From NCBI GenBank assembly GCA_963713505.1, contig CAVQMC010000011.1:310001-374000 (forward strand): 64,000 nt of DNA, given 5' to 3'. Below are positions 18,480 through 27,477 of the stretch, piece by piece. The position numbers were made by a program, and so were the translations under genes. Within the stretch, counting starts at the first letter, position 1; every line of letters begins with the position of its first letter. This DNA comes from CAVQMC01 sp963713505 (GTDB lineage: Bacteria > Bacteroidota > Ignavibacteria > Ignavibacteriales > Ignavibacteriaceae). The notes under the pieces are model-generated. The model saw only the letters and a list, made by a program, of their open reading frames with translations. It did not search any database and was not told the origin of the DNA.

Positions 18480-19775
18480 ATGCAGAAAATTTTCATAAAA
18501 GACTTATCGCAATATGTTGGTCAGGAAATAACTCTCCAGGGCTGGCTTTACAATAAAAGATCAAGCGGGAAGATTAAATTTCTTATTTTAAGAGATGGCA
18601 CCGGTTATCTTCAATGTGTTTATTTTAAAGGTAATGTAAGCGAAGAAATTTTTGATAAGGCTGATAAAATCGGCCAGGAATCATCAATTGAAGTTACCGG
18701 AAAAGTAAAAGATGAACCGAGAGCTCCGGGAGGTTTTGAACTTGATGCAACTGATTTAAATATTATTTCGGAATCTGTTGATTATCCTATAACTCCCAAA
18801 GAACACGGCGTAGAATTTTTAATGGATCACCGCCATTTGTGGCTAAGATCCAGCAGACAGGTTGCGATATTAAAAATTCGTCATAGAATAATTAAAGCAA
18901 TTAGAGATTTTTTTGATGAAAGAGGATTTACTCTTTTTGATCCGCCGATTTTAACTCCTAATGCGGTTGAAGGAACTTCCACACTTTTTGAAACAGAATA
19001 TTTCGATTTAGGAAAAGCTTATTTAACACAATCCGGTCAACTCTATGCAGAAGCCGGGGCAATGGCTTTAGGTAAAGTTTATACTTTTGGACCGACTTTC
19101 AGAGCAGAAAAATCCAAAACAAGAAGACATTTAACTGAGTTCTGGATGGTTGAACCGGAAATTGCTTTTGCGGATTTGAATGATGATATGGATCTTGCAG
19201 AAGAATTCTTAGAATATGTTGTTCAATCCGTTCTAAAAGATAAAGCTGAAGAACTGAAAATCTTAGAACGTGATACTTCAAAGCTGGAAACTGTAAAAAG
19301 ACCTTTCCCGAGAATTAGCTATGATGAAGCAGTTGAAATCTTAAAGAAACACAATGTAGAATTTGAATACGGAAATGATTTAGGCGCCGCAGATGAAACT
19401 GTAATTTCAGGGGAATTTGACAGACCTGTTATGGTTCATAGATATCCTGCTGCGGTTAAAGCATTTTATATGAAAAGAGATCCCGAAAATCCAAATTTAG
19501 CTTTAGCAGTTGATGTCTTAGCTCCGGAAGGTTATGGAGAAATTATAGGCGGAAGTCAGCGTGAAGATAGTTTGGATGAATTGTTAAAGCGAATTAAAGA
19601 ACACGATCTTCCCAGGGAAGTTTTTGAATGGTATTTGGATTTAAGAAAATATGGATCTGTTCCTCATTCCGGTTTCGGACTTGGACTTGAAAGAACCGTT
19701 ACATGGATTTGCGGTCTTGATCATCTTCGCGAAACAATTCCGTTCCCGAGAATGATTTATAGAAATAAACCTTAA
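18480..19775 (+). CDS. asnS: asparaginyl-tRNA synthetase
   Basis: A class IIb aminoacyl-tRNA synthetase charging tRNA-Asn in the cytoplasm; 431 residues, the compact form. Seen: N-terminal OB-fold anticodon domain (residues 1-110, GWLYNKRSSGK); motif 2 FRAEKSKTRRHLTEF near 205; the catalytic RYPAAVKAFYMK segment; and class II motif 3 GFGLGLERT near 405. I prefer AsnRS to AspRS because there is no bacterial AspRS GAD insertion and the length and N-terminus fit AsnRS; an archaeal-type AspRS is the alternative. It is 26 nt upstream of nuoJ on the same strand, so Complex I genes may share its transcript. Confidence 0.87.
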   Translation: MQKIFIKDLSQYVGQEITLQGWLYNKRSSGKIKFLILRDGTGYLQCVYFKGNVSEEIFDKADKIGQESSIEVTGKVKDEPRAPGGFELDATDLNIISESVDYPITPKEHGVEFLMDHRHLWLRSSRQVAILKIRHRIIKAIRDFFDERGFTLFDPPILTPNAVEGTSTLFETEYFDLGKAYLTQSGQLYAEAGAMALGKVYTFGPTFRAEKSKTRRHLTEFWMVEPEIAFADLNDDMDLAEEFLEYVVQSVLKDKAEELKILERDTSKLETVKRPFPRISYDEAVEILKKHNVEFEYGNDLGAADETVISGEFDRPVMVHRYPAAVKAFYMKRDPENPNLALAVDVLAPEGYGEIIGGSQREDSLDELLKRIKEHDLPREVFEWYLDLRKYGSVPHSGFGLGLERTVTWICGLDHLRETIPFPRMIYRNKP

Positions 19776-19801
19776 CATTATATTGTATAGAATAAATCAG
19801 T

Positions 19802-20311
19802 ATGAATCTTGAAGTAATCTTATTTATAATTTTTGCCGCAGTTGCAGCAGCCTCTTCTATTTTGATGATAACAAGATCAAATGCTATTATCAGTGCTTTG
19901 TTTTTAATTTTAAATTTTGCTGCGCTTGCCGGTTTGTATTTATTATTAAATGCACAGTTTATTGCAGTTACTCAGGTAATTGTATATGCCGGTGCAATTA
20001 TGGTTCTGTTCCTTTTCGTTATAATGCTTTTGCGGCCTGAAAAAGAAAAACTGCTTTCAACACATCCGCAGATAAAAATATTTGCTTTAATAATTGCAAT
20101 TTTAGTTTTTATTCAGCTTGCTTACATGATTTTCTTTTCAAGACCGGAAGCAATGCAAAGTAGTGTGGCTGCAAGTGTTAAAGCTGGAACAATTGAACAA
20201 ATCGGACGGGAACTTTATACAAATTATGTCTTACCTTTTGAAGCTGCTGGATTTTTATTATTAGCGGCTACAATCGGTGCATTAGTTTTAGCTAAAAAGA
20301 AATTCGAATAA
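19802..20311 (+). CDS. nuoJ: NADH-quinone oxidoreductase subunit J
   Basis: A 169-residue integral membrane subunit of Complex I, part of the proton-translocating arm. Five hydrophobic helices are visible, with the conserved pattern FIAVTQVIVYAGAIMVLFLFVIML near residues 55-80 (the helix 3 pi-bulge region). The C-terminus ends in the usual helix and a basic tail (LVLAKKKFE). It opens the nuoJ-K-L-M set; nuoA-I are not in this window. The next gene follows after 6 nt. Confidence 0.94.
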   Translation: MNLEVILFIIFAAVAAASSILMITRSNAIISALFLILNFAALAGLYLLLNAQFIAVTQVIVYAGAIMVLFLFVIMLLRPEKEKLLSTHPQIKIFALIIAILVFIQLAYMIFFSRPEAMQSSVAASVKAGTIEQIGRELYTNYVLPFEAAGFLLLAATIGALVLAKKKFE

Positions 20312-20317
20312 AATATT

Positions 20318-20623
20318 ATGGCTATACCTCTAGAATATTATTTGATTTTAAGTGCGTTCATGTTCGTTGTAGGTGTAACAGGCGTACTAATCAGAAGAAA
20401 TGCAATTATAGTATTTATGTCGGTTGAGTTAATGCTCAATTCAGCAAATTTAACTTTAGTTGCTTTTTCATCTTTTTTAGGAAATTCAATCGGACAGTTG
20501 TTTGTCTTTTTTGTAATGACTGTTGCGGCAGCAGAAGCCGCTGTTGGTCTTGCAATTATAATAGCAATGTTTAGAAATAAACTTACCGTTAATATTGACG
20601 AGATCAATATTTTAAAATGGTAG
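20318..20623 (+). CDS. nuoK: NADH-quinone oxidoreductase subunit K
   Basis: A 101-residue, three-helix Complex I subunit of normal family length. Conserved features: LEYYLILSAFMFVVGVTGVL at the N-terminus, the glutamate in SVELMLNSANLTLV (helix 2, needed for proton transfer), and AAEAAVGLAIIIA with the second glutamate in helix 3. The gene lies 6 nt after nuoJ and 45 nt before nuoL in the same direction. Confidence 0.95.
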   Translation: MAIPLEYYLILSAFMFVVGVTGVLIRRNAIIVFMSVELMLNSANLTLVAFSSFLGNSIGQLFVFFVMTVAAAEAAVGLAIIIAMFRNKLTVNIDEINILKW

Positions 20624-20668
20624 TGTTAGACTAATAATAATTTTAATTCTTATTGGATTTATTTGTCT

Positions 20669-22607
20669 ATGATTCATTTAATGTACTGGACAGTCCTGCT
20701 TCCTTTAATCGGTTTTATTATAAACGGAGTTTTCGGAAGCAAAATAAAAAATGAAAAAATAATCGGTATAATCGGAAGCGGTGCAATTGGACTTTCATTT
20801 TTAATTGCACTTTTTGCTTTCTTTGAAACTTTAGCCTTACCAGTTGATTTAAGAAAAAACTATATAGATTTATTTACCTGGCTTAGCGCCGGAAATTTAA
20901 ATATTCATATAGCATATCAGATTGATCAACTTTCACTTGTGATGTCGCTTATTGTAACCGGTGTTGGATTTGTAATCCATGTTTACTCAATAGGTTACAT
21001 GCATGGAGATAAAAGTTTCTGGAGATTTTTTGCTTACCTGAATTTATTCATTTTTGCAATGATGAATTTGATTCTCGCCGATAATTTTGTACTTCTATTT
21101 TTAGGCTGGGAAGGCGTTGGTCTGTGTTCGTATCTCCTCATTGGATTTTGGTATGATAAGAAATTTGAAAAGGGAACAACAGGTGATGCAGCCAAGAAAG
21201 CGTTTATTGTTAACAGAATCGGAGACTTCGGATTTTTACTTGGAATGTTTCTGATTTACCTAACTTTCGGAAGCTTAAATTTTTCCGATGTCTTTACGAG
21301 AGCTGACGTTTACACGGTAAAAGAAAGCGTATTTAATTTAATTGCATTATTCTTATTTATCGGTGCAACCGGAAAATCGGCGCAAATTCCATTATATATT
21401 TGGCTTCCGGATGCAATGGCCGGTCCGACACCTGTTTCTGCATTAATTCATGCTGCAACAATGGTTACTGCCGGTGTTTATATGGTTGCCAGATGTTCAA
21501 TTATTTATGCTTCTGCTCCTGCTATTTTAATGGTTGTTGCTATTATAGGAGCATTTACAGCTTTATTTGCGGCAACAATCGGTTTGGTTCAAAATGATAT
21601 TAAAAAAGTGCTGGCTTATTCAACTGTAAGTCAGTTAGGATATATGTTCCTTGCTTTGGGCGTTGGTGCATTTACTGCAGGAATTTTTCATGTAATGACT
21701 CATGCTTTCTTTAAGGCTTTATTATTTCTTGGTGCAGGTTCGATAATTCATTCTATGCATGAAGAACAGGACATTCGTCATTACGGCGGATTAAAAAAAT
21801 ATATGCCTCAGACATTCTTAACTTTCTTAGTGGCAGCACTTGCAATTTCAGGTATTCCGCCGCTTTCAGGATTTTTTAGTAAAGATGAAATTCTCTGGTA
21901 TTCATTTGCAAACGGAAGTGTAATTCTCTGGATAATCGGAGCAGGCACAGCTTTGTTAACTGCATTTTATATGTTCAGATTATATTATCTGACTTTTGAA
22001 GGCAAACCAAGATTCGGCCACGATAAACATCCGCACGAATCACCAAAGGTAATGACAATTCCATTAATAATTTTAGCTGTACTATCTGCTATCGGCGGAT
22101 TTATTGGAATTCCCGCACTGTTTTCAGGAGAAGGCGGAAATGCTTTTCATAACTGGTTAGCACCGGTATTTGAAAAAGCCGAAGAAAAACTTGTTGTATA
22201 TGGTTCTCATTCACATGGTCAAGAAATTTTGTTAATGGCAATTTCAATTGTACTTGCAGTTGGTGGTATTTTAATAGCAAGAGCAATATATATTAAAAAA
22301 CCATCTATTGCAGATAATTTAGCAAAACGATTTAAAGGCGCTTACAATCTTTTATTAAATAAATATTTTGTTGATGAAGCATACGAAACAGTTATAATAA
22401 AACCGATTGTTAAAGGTTCGGAATCAATTTTATGGAAAATTGCAGATAATAAAATTATTGATGGACTTGTGAACGGTGTTGCTTCTTTAGTTAATGTTAT
22501 TTCAAGAAATATTAGAAAAATTCAAACCGGAATTGCTCAATCCTATGCAATTGTAATGATGCTGGGAATTGTTAATTGCATTATTCTGGATTATAATGAG
22601 TTTATAA
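20669..22607 (+). CDS. nuoL: NADH-quinone oxidoreductase subunit L, 3' end read through into nuoM
   Basis: The large antiporter-like Complex I subunit with a lateral helix, about 645 residues. Seen: MLYWTVLLP-type N-terminus, FFAYLNLFIFAMMNLIL and LGWEGVGLCSYLLIGFWY, the antiporter Lys segment near VSALIHAATMVTAGVYM, and a C-terminal FVDEAYETVI block. As given, the frame runs on without a stop into nuoM. In the next frame, a stop TAA at 22605-22607 follows FWIIMSL, a natural NuoL-like ending, and the nuoM ATG comes 2 nt later. A single-base error near 22570-22585 would restore two normal genes. I chose ATG 20669 over TTG 20663. Confidence 0.88.
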
Positions 22608-22609
22608 TT

Positions 22610-24136
22610 ATGGAAAACAGCAGTTTAATTACATATTTACTTTTAATTCCAATCGTTGGTTCAATCTTATTATTGTTTATCAATAATAAAAAAGAAAATA
22701 TAATAAGATATTTTGGATTAGGAATTTCATTAATTGTATTTGTTATTTCACTTATTGTTTATTTTAATTTTGATATAAGCAAATCCGGTTTTCAATTCGT
22801 ACAGAAAATTCTTTGGATTGAAAATCTGCACATAAGCTATACTGTGGGAATTGACGGATTATCGTTACTCTTAGTTCTGCTGACAACTTTTATAACTCCG
22901 CTTACCTTAATTTCAAGCTGGTCAAGTATTCAAAAACGAGTTAAAGAATTTACATTCTTTATGATTTTACTTGAAGTTGGAATGCTTGGTGTTTTTGTTT
23001 CCCTGGATATGTTTTTATTCTATATTTTCTGGGAAGCTATGTTAATTCCGATGTATTTTATAATTGGAATTTGGGGCGGAGCGGAAAGAATTTATGCATC
23101 TGTAAAGTTTTTTATTTATACAATGTTCGGCAGCTTGTTAATGCTTGTTGCAATTGTTTGGCTGGCAGTTTATGCTTCAACTCCACTGGGACATTTCACA
23201 ACAGATTTAGTTGAACTTTATAAAGTAGGACCATCTATTCCTGCTACAATTCAAAATTATATGTTTCTTGCATTTGCATTCAGCTTCGCAATTAAAGTTC
23301 CGTTGTTTCCACTTCATACTTGGCTGCCGGATGCACACGTACAAGCGCCGACGGCAGGCAGTGTAATTCTTGCCGGGGTTCTACTTAAAATGGGAACATA
23401 CGGCCTGTTAAGATTTTGTTTGCCTTTATTTCCGCATGCGGCAATAAATTATGCACCGGTAATTTCTATTCTGGCAATTATCGGAATTATTTACGGTGCA
23501 TTGGTTGCAATGGTTCAGAAGGATATGAAAAAACTTGTTGCATATTCTTCGGTTGCACACTTAGGATTTGTTGTACTTGGAATTTTTGCAATGACGCAGG
23601 AAGCTGTACAAGGTGCTGTTATTCAAATGATAAATCACGGACTTTCTACCGGCGCTTTATTCCTTTTAGTTGGAGTTATTTATGAAAGAACTCATACTCG
23701 TGAAATTTCTGAATACGGCGGTATTGCTAAAATCGTCCCGATTTTTTCCTTTGCATTGATGTTTGCTTCATTGTCTTCAATCGGGTTACCAGGACTTAAT
23801 GGTTTTGTCGGTGAGTTTTTAATTCTTCTCGGCTCATTTAAATCACCAGTTTTAAATAGCTGGTGGTATACAATTTTTGCTGCATCCGGGGTCATTTTCG
23901 CTGCAGTCTATTTATTGTGGATGTATCAAAGAGTTGTATTCGGAGAGGTTAAAAACCCAAAACTCAACAATTTAAAAGATATGAACAAAAGAGAAATATT
24001 TGTTCTTGTTCCGATATTCATATTTATAATCTGGATTGGAATTTATCCAAGCACTTTTTTAAAAGTTTCGGAAAAAACAACCAGTAAAATAATTCATCAA
24101 GTTTTCACTCCACACCAAACTGCAGAATTAAAGTAG
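22610..24136 (+). CDS. nuoM: NADH-quinone oxidoreductase subunit M
   Basis: An antiporter-like membrane subunit of Complex I, 508 residues. Conserved blocks: DGLSLLLVLLTTF near 85, the glutamate in ILLEVGMLGVF (helix 5), FYIFWEAMLIPMYF, FAFAIKVPLFPLHTWLPDAH, and SVAHLGFVVLGIF. As sequenced, it is in frame with the upstream nuoL and appears as one 1157-residue fusion. The start ATG at 22610 (MENSSLITYLLLIPI) matches normal NuoM N-termini. The stop at 24134-24136 overlaps the ribosome-binding region of the next gene, a Na+/H+ antiporter. Confidence 0.9.
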   Translation: MENSSLITYLLLIPIVGSILLLFINNKKENIIRYFGLGISLIVFVISLIVYFNFDISKSGFQFVQKILWIENLHISYTVGIDGLSLLLVLLTTFITPLTLISSWSSIQKRVKEFTFFMILLEVGMLGVFVSLDMFLFYIFWEAMLIPMYFIIGIWGGAERIYASVKFFIYTMFGSLLMLVAIVWLAVYASTPLGHFTTDLVELYKVGPSIPATIQNYMFLAFAFSFAIKVPLFPLHTWLPDAHVQAPTAGSVILAGVLLKMGTYGLLRFCLPLFPHAAINYAPVISILAIIGIIYGALVAMVQKDMKKLVAYSSVAHLGFVVLGIFAMTQEAVQGAVIQMINHGLSTGALFLLVGVIYERTHTREISEYGGIAKIVPIFSFALMFASLSSIGLPGLNGFVGEFLILLGSFKSPVLNSWWYTIFAASGVIFAAVYLLWMYQRVVFGEVKNPKLNNLKDMNKREIFVLVPIFIFIIWIGIYPSTFLKVSEKTTSKIIHQVFTPHQTAELK

Positions 24137-24145
24137 GTGTTCTTC

Positions 24146-25582
24146 ATGTACTCAAAATACAAAAATTTTCTACCGTTTTTGCTGTTATTTGTATTTTTGT
24201 TTTATGCAAATGTTTATCCTTCATCTGCTTCAATTATTCAAAATCATGCAGACACCCTAAATATTGTAAATAAACCGCCTATAGTCAGTGAACATGAATT
24301 ACCTTCACCGTTTATGGTAATTCCCTTTGTTGCACTTTTGTTAATGATTGCAACCGGCCCGTTATTCTATAAGCATTTTTGGGAAAAACATTATCCAAAA
24401 GTATCTATTGTACTTGGCGCCTTAGTTATTATTTATTACTTGGCTAAACTGAATGATACACATAGTGTTATGCACACTATGGCGGAATATATTTCTTTCA
24501 TTGCATTATTGAGTTCTTTATTTGTTGCCTCAGGAGGAATATTAATAAGAGTAGACAAAAAATCTACACCTTTCCTCAATGTACTTTTTTTGTTGTTCGG
24601 TGCAGTAATTTCAAATATAATTGGAACTACCGGTGCTTCAATGCTTTTGATAAGGCCTTTTATCAAAATGAACCGCGAAAGACTTTCTCCGTACCACATA
24701 ATATTTTTTATTTTTATTGTAAGCAATATGGGCGGCGCATTAACTCCTATTGGAGATCCGCCGTTGTTCCTTGGCTTTTTAAGCGGCGTTCCTTTTTTCT
24801 GGGTTATTGATAATGTGTGGTATATCTGGATTCCGGCATTGATATTAATTTTAGCTGTGTTTTATGTTTTTGATTCGTTTAATAAAAAAGAGATAGATTC
24901 TTCAGTTGAATTTACCGGCGGAATTCATTTTAAAGGATTAAAGAATGTTATTTATCTTGTTATAATTATTGCCGCTGTTTTTGTTGATCCCTTGGTAATT
25001 TCCTGGGTGCCTAGCTTAGCTCCGCTTCCTTTTGGACTTAGAGAAATTATAATGTTTGCGGTTGTTTATTTCTCATACAAACATGCCGATGAAGAAATAT
25101 TAAAAGCAAACGAATTTGATTTTGAACCTATAAAAGAAGTTGCTTATTTATTTATTGGAATTTTTGCAACTATGATTCCTGCACTTCAATTAATTGCTCA
25201 CGAAGCAAATGTTTTAGGTAATGAACTTAATGCGGGAGTTTTTTATTGGGCAACCGGTTCACTTTCTGCTGTATTAGATAATACTCCTACTTATATGAAT
25301 TTTCTTAGTGCGGCAATGGGCAAGTATGGTTTAGATGTAACAAACAAAATGCAGGTTATTCATTTTGTTAAAGTTGATGATATTTATTTACAAGCAATTT
25401 CAGTTTCGGCAGTTTTCTTTGGCGCAATAACTTACATCGGCAACGGACCTAATTTTATGGTAAAATCTATTAGTGAAAGAGCCGGAATCGAAATGCCGAG
25501 TTTTTTCACTTATATGATTAAATATTCAATTCCGATTTTAATACCTTTGTATGCAATAATTTGGCTGCTTTTTTTTAGATGA
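24146..25582 (+). CDS. NhaD-like Na+/H+ antiporter inside the nuo operon
   Basis: About 478 residues, a secondary transporter of the ion-transporter superfamily, most like NhaD-type sodium:proton antiporters of Bacteroidota. A signal-like N-terminus and a periplasmic extension precede about 12 membrane helices. Family motifs: IIGTTGASMLLIRPF near 155, NMGGALTPIGDPPLFLGFL near 200, LSAVLDNTPTYMNF near 378 and YIGNGPNFMVKSI near 433. It lies directly after nuoM and before an unknown gene and nuoN, so it is co-expressed with Complex I. It likely trades the proton gradient for a sodium gradient or balances pH (inference). Start ATG 24146 lies 8 nt after AAGTAGG; GTG 24137 is the alternative. Confidence 0.85.
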   Translation: MYSKYKNFLPFLLLFVFLFYANVYPSSASIIQNHADTLNIVNKPPIVSEHELPSPFMVIPFVALLLMIATGPLFYKHFWEKHYPKVSIVLGALVIIYYLAKLNDTHSVMHTMAEYISFIALLSSLFVASGGILIRVDKKSTPFLNVLFLLFGAVISNIIGTTGASMLLIRPFIKMNRERLSPYHIIFFIFIVSNMGGALTPIGDPPLFLGFLSGVPFFWVIDNVWYIWIPALILILAVFYVFDSFNKKEIDSSVEFTGGIHFKGLKNVIYLVIIIAAVFVDPLVISWVPSLAPLPFGLREIIMFAVVYFSYKHADEEILKANEFDFEPIKEVAYLFIGIFATMIPALQLIAHEANVLGNELNAGVFYWATGSLSAVLDNTPTYMNFLSAAMGKYGLDVTNKMQVIHFVKVDDIYLQAISVSAVFFGAITYIGNGPNFMVKSISERAGIEMPSFFTYMIKYSIPILIPLYAIIWLLFFR

Positions 25583-25598
25583 TTGGAGGATGATTTAA

Positions 25599-25964
25599 AT
25601 GAAAACTTTAGATGAAGTTCTGAAAAACAAAATTGGCGGTTTGTATTATAATAACAGATTAATTCTGCCATTTAAAGCGCATTTTTTAAAAATCATTGTC
25701 GATACAGATATTATTACCGATTTTTCACCTAATGCCAAAGGTGTTTTTATAAGAGAAAAAGAAGATTTTACAGATATTTATTTTCGTGATTATAAGAGAC
25801 TCAATGAAGTAGTTTCTAAATATGAATCAATAAAAATGGTTTGCGTAGAAAAAGACAAAGATATTTTCGATGTAAAAAACCATAAAAAAGTTGCAGTTTA
25901 TTTAGGTGAAAAACATCAAACAAAAATAGAAGAAACAGAAGAAGACATTTTATTTATAGAGTAA
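25599..25964 (+). CDS. conserved-position hypothetical protein between nhaD-like gene and nuoN
   Basis: A 121-residue soluble protein I do not recognise. No signal peptide, membrane segment or cysteine pair. It is rich in Lys, Asp, Glu and Ile and looks like a small alpha/beta fold. Strand-like parts are GLYYNNRLILPFKAHFLKII and KKVAVYLGEKH. The start has a good GGAGG at 25587-25591, and it is separated from nuoN by 2 nt, so it is translated with the Complex I genes. A role in assembling or regulating the antiporter or Complex I is possible; nothing in the sequence proves it. Confidence 0.6.
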   Translation: MKTLDEVLKNKIGGLYYNNRLILPFKAHFLKIIVDTDIITDFSPNAKGVFIREKEDFTDIYFRDYKRLNEVVSKYESIKMVCVEKDKDIFDVKNHKKVAVYLGEKHQTKIEETEEDILFIE

Positions 25965-25966
25965 TT

Positions 25967-27394
25967 ATGCTAGAAAACATACAACAATTTTATAATATTT
26001 TACCACTTGTAGTTGTTGCTGCGGGAATAGTAATTTCATTAATAATTGAAATGTATTCCAAAAAAAGTGAAAAAATCCTTCCTTGGTTTTCCATTATTGT
26101 TTTCCTTTTTTCCGGATTTTATTCACTGCTTACAATTAACAATGTGTCAATCGTACTTCAGAATATGCTTGCTACAGGAGGAAATACAAATTTATTCTTT
26201 TTCATATTTACATTTGGAGCCGCAATTGTAACTCTGCTTTCAATTGATTATATAAAAAAATATGGAATGTATTTCGGCGAATATTATCTGCTGCTGCAGT
26301 CATCTGTACTTGGAATGATGCTGATGGCCGGTGCGAAAGATCTTTTCATGATCTTTATTGGTCTTGAATTAATGTCCATTTCATTTTATGCATTAGCCGG
26401 TTTAAATAGAAAAAGATTGAGCGCAAATGAAGCTTCACTTAAATACTTTTTATTAGGAGCTTTTGCAACCGGTTTTGTAGTTTATGGTATTGCTTTAATT
26501 TATGGAACTGCACAAACAACATCTCTGGAGACAATTGCAAGTAAATTCGGGGAACTTTCCGGAAATTTATTGTTTGTTGTCGGCATTCTTTTATTCTTAA
26601 TCGGATTTTCATTTAAAATTGCTGCATTCCCTTTTCATATGTGGGTCCCGGATGTTTATCAAGGTTCATCTACAACCGTTGCCGGTTTGTTTTCAACCGG
26701 AGGAAAAGCCGCTGCATTTAGTGCAATAATAATTGCGGTTGGAGCAGTATTTACCAACACAGCTCATAATTTATTTGAACCTTATTTAGCTGTAATTGCA
26801 GTATTATCCATGTTGTACGGGAGCATAGTTGCTATTGCTCAGGATAATATAAAACGAATGCTTGCTTATTCATCTATTGCTCATGCCGGATATATGATTA
26901 TAGGATTAGCTTCAGGTAACTTTGCCGGAATTGCAGGTATAATATTTTATTTGACAGCTTATACTTTTATGAACTTAGGCGCATTCGGAATTGTATCTTT
27001 AATTGAAGGCGAAGATGAAACCAATTTGAGCATACAATCTTATGCAGGTTTAGGATCGCGAAAACCATTTCTTGCTGCTTTGCTCTCAATTTGTATGTTC
27101 TCATTAGCAGGTATTCCGCCGTTCGCAGGTTTCTTCGGAAAATATTATATATTTATTTCCGCCATTGAAGCACATTTAACCTGGCTTGCAATTGTTGGTG
27201 TAATTTCTAGTGTAATAAGTGTTTATTTCTATCTAAGAATTGTAGTTTTAATGTACTTTAAAGAAGCAGAAGGCGAATATACTTTTATTAATAGCAATAC
27301 CGGATTATTTGCAGTTGTAATTTCCGTTCTGCTTGTCATTGTATTGGGAATTGCTCCCGGTACGGTTATAAATTTAATCACTTCATTTCTGTGA
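25967..27394 (+). CDS. nuoN: NADH-quinone oxidoreductase subunit N
   Basis: An antiporter-like Complex I membrane subunit, 475 residues and about 14 helices. Conserved: IGLELMSISFYALAGL with the helix 5 glutamate near 136, LKYFLLGAFATGFVVYG, FKIAAFPFHMWVPDVYQGS near 220, and MLAYSSIAHAGYMIIG near 305. It ends the Complex I set here. The stop is followed by 83 nt holding a hairpin, then nnr. Confidence 0.93.
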   Translation: MLENIQQFYNILPLVVVAAGIVISLIIEMYSKKSEKILPWFSIIVFLFSGFYSLLTINNVSIVLQNMLATGGNTNLFFFIFTFGAAIVTLLSIDYIKKYGMYFGEYYLLLQSSVLGMMLMAGAKDLFMIFIGLELMSISFYALAGLNRKRLSANEASLKYFLLGAFATGFVVYGIALIYGTAQTTSLETIASKFGELSGNLLFVVGILLFLIGFSFKIAAFPFHMWVPDVYQGSSTTVAGLFSTGGKAAAFSAIIIAVGAVFTNTAHNLFEPYLAVIAVLSMLYGSIVAIAQDNIKRMLAYSSIAHAGYMIIGLASGNFAGIAGIIFYLTAYTFMNLGAFGIVSLIEGEDETNLSIQSYAGLGSRKPFLAALLSICMFSLAGIPPFAGFFGKYYIFISAIEAHLTWLAIVGVISSVISVYFYLRIVVLMYFKEAEGEYTFINSNTGLFAVVISVLLVIVLGIAPGTVINLITSFL

Positions 27395-27422
27395 TTATTA
27401 ACAATAATTATAAAATTTGAGA

Positions 27423-27467
27423 TTAAGGCTGATTTAAATCCTTTACAAAAAGATTTATCAGCCTTAA
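27423..27467. promoter_or_regulatory. long hairpin between nuoN and nnr
   Basis: TTAAGGCTGAT (27423-27433) pairs perfectly with ATCAGCCTTAA (27457-27467). An inner AAATC/GATTT (27437-27441 with 27452-27456) extends the stem past a small bulge. There is no T-run after it, so it is not a standard terminator. It ends 10 nt before the nnr ATG and could block or stabilise the mRNA. Confidence 0.45.
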
Positions 27468-27477
27468 CTTGTTCAAT

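Noticed and set aside
20338..20607. Minus-strand open frame over nuoK
   Set aside because: Shadow of nuoK; hydrophobic codons in reverse, no initiation site.
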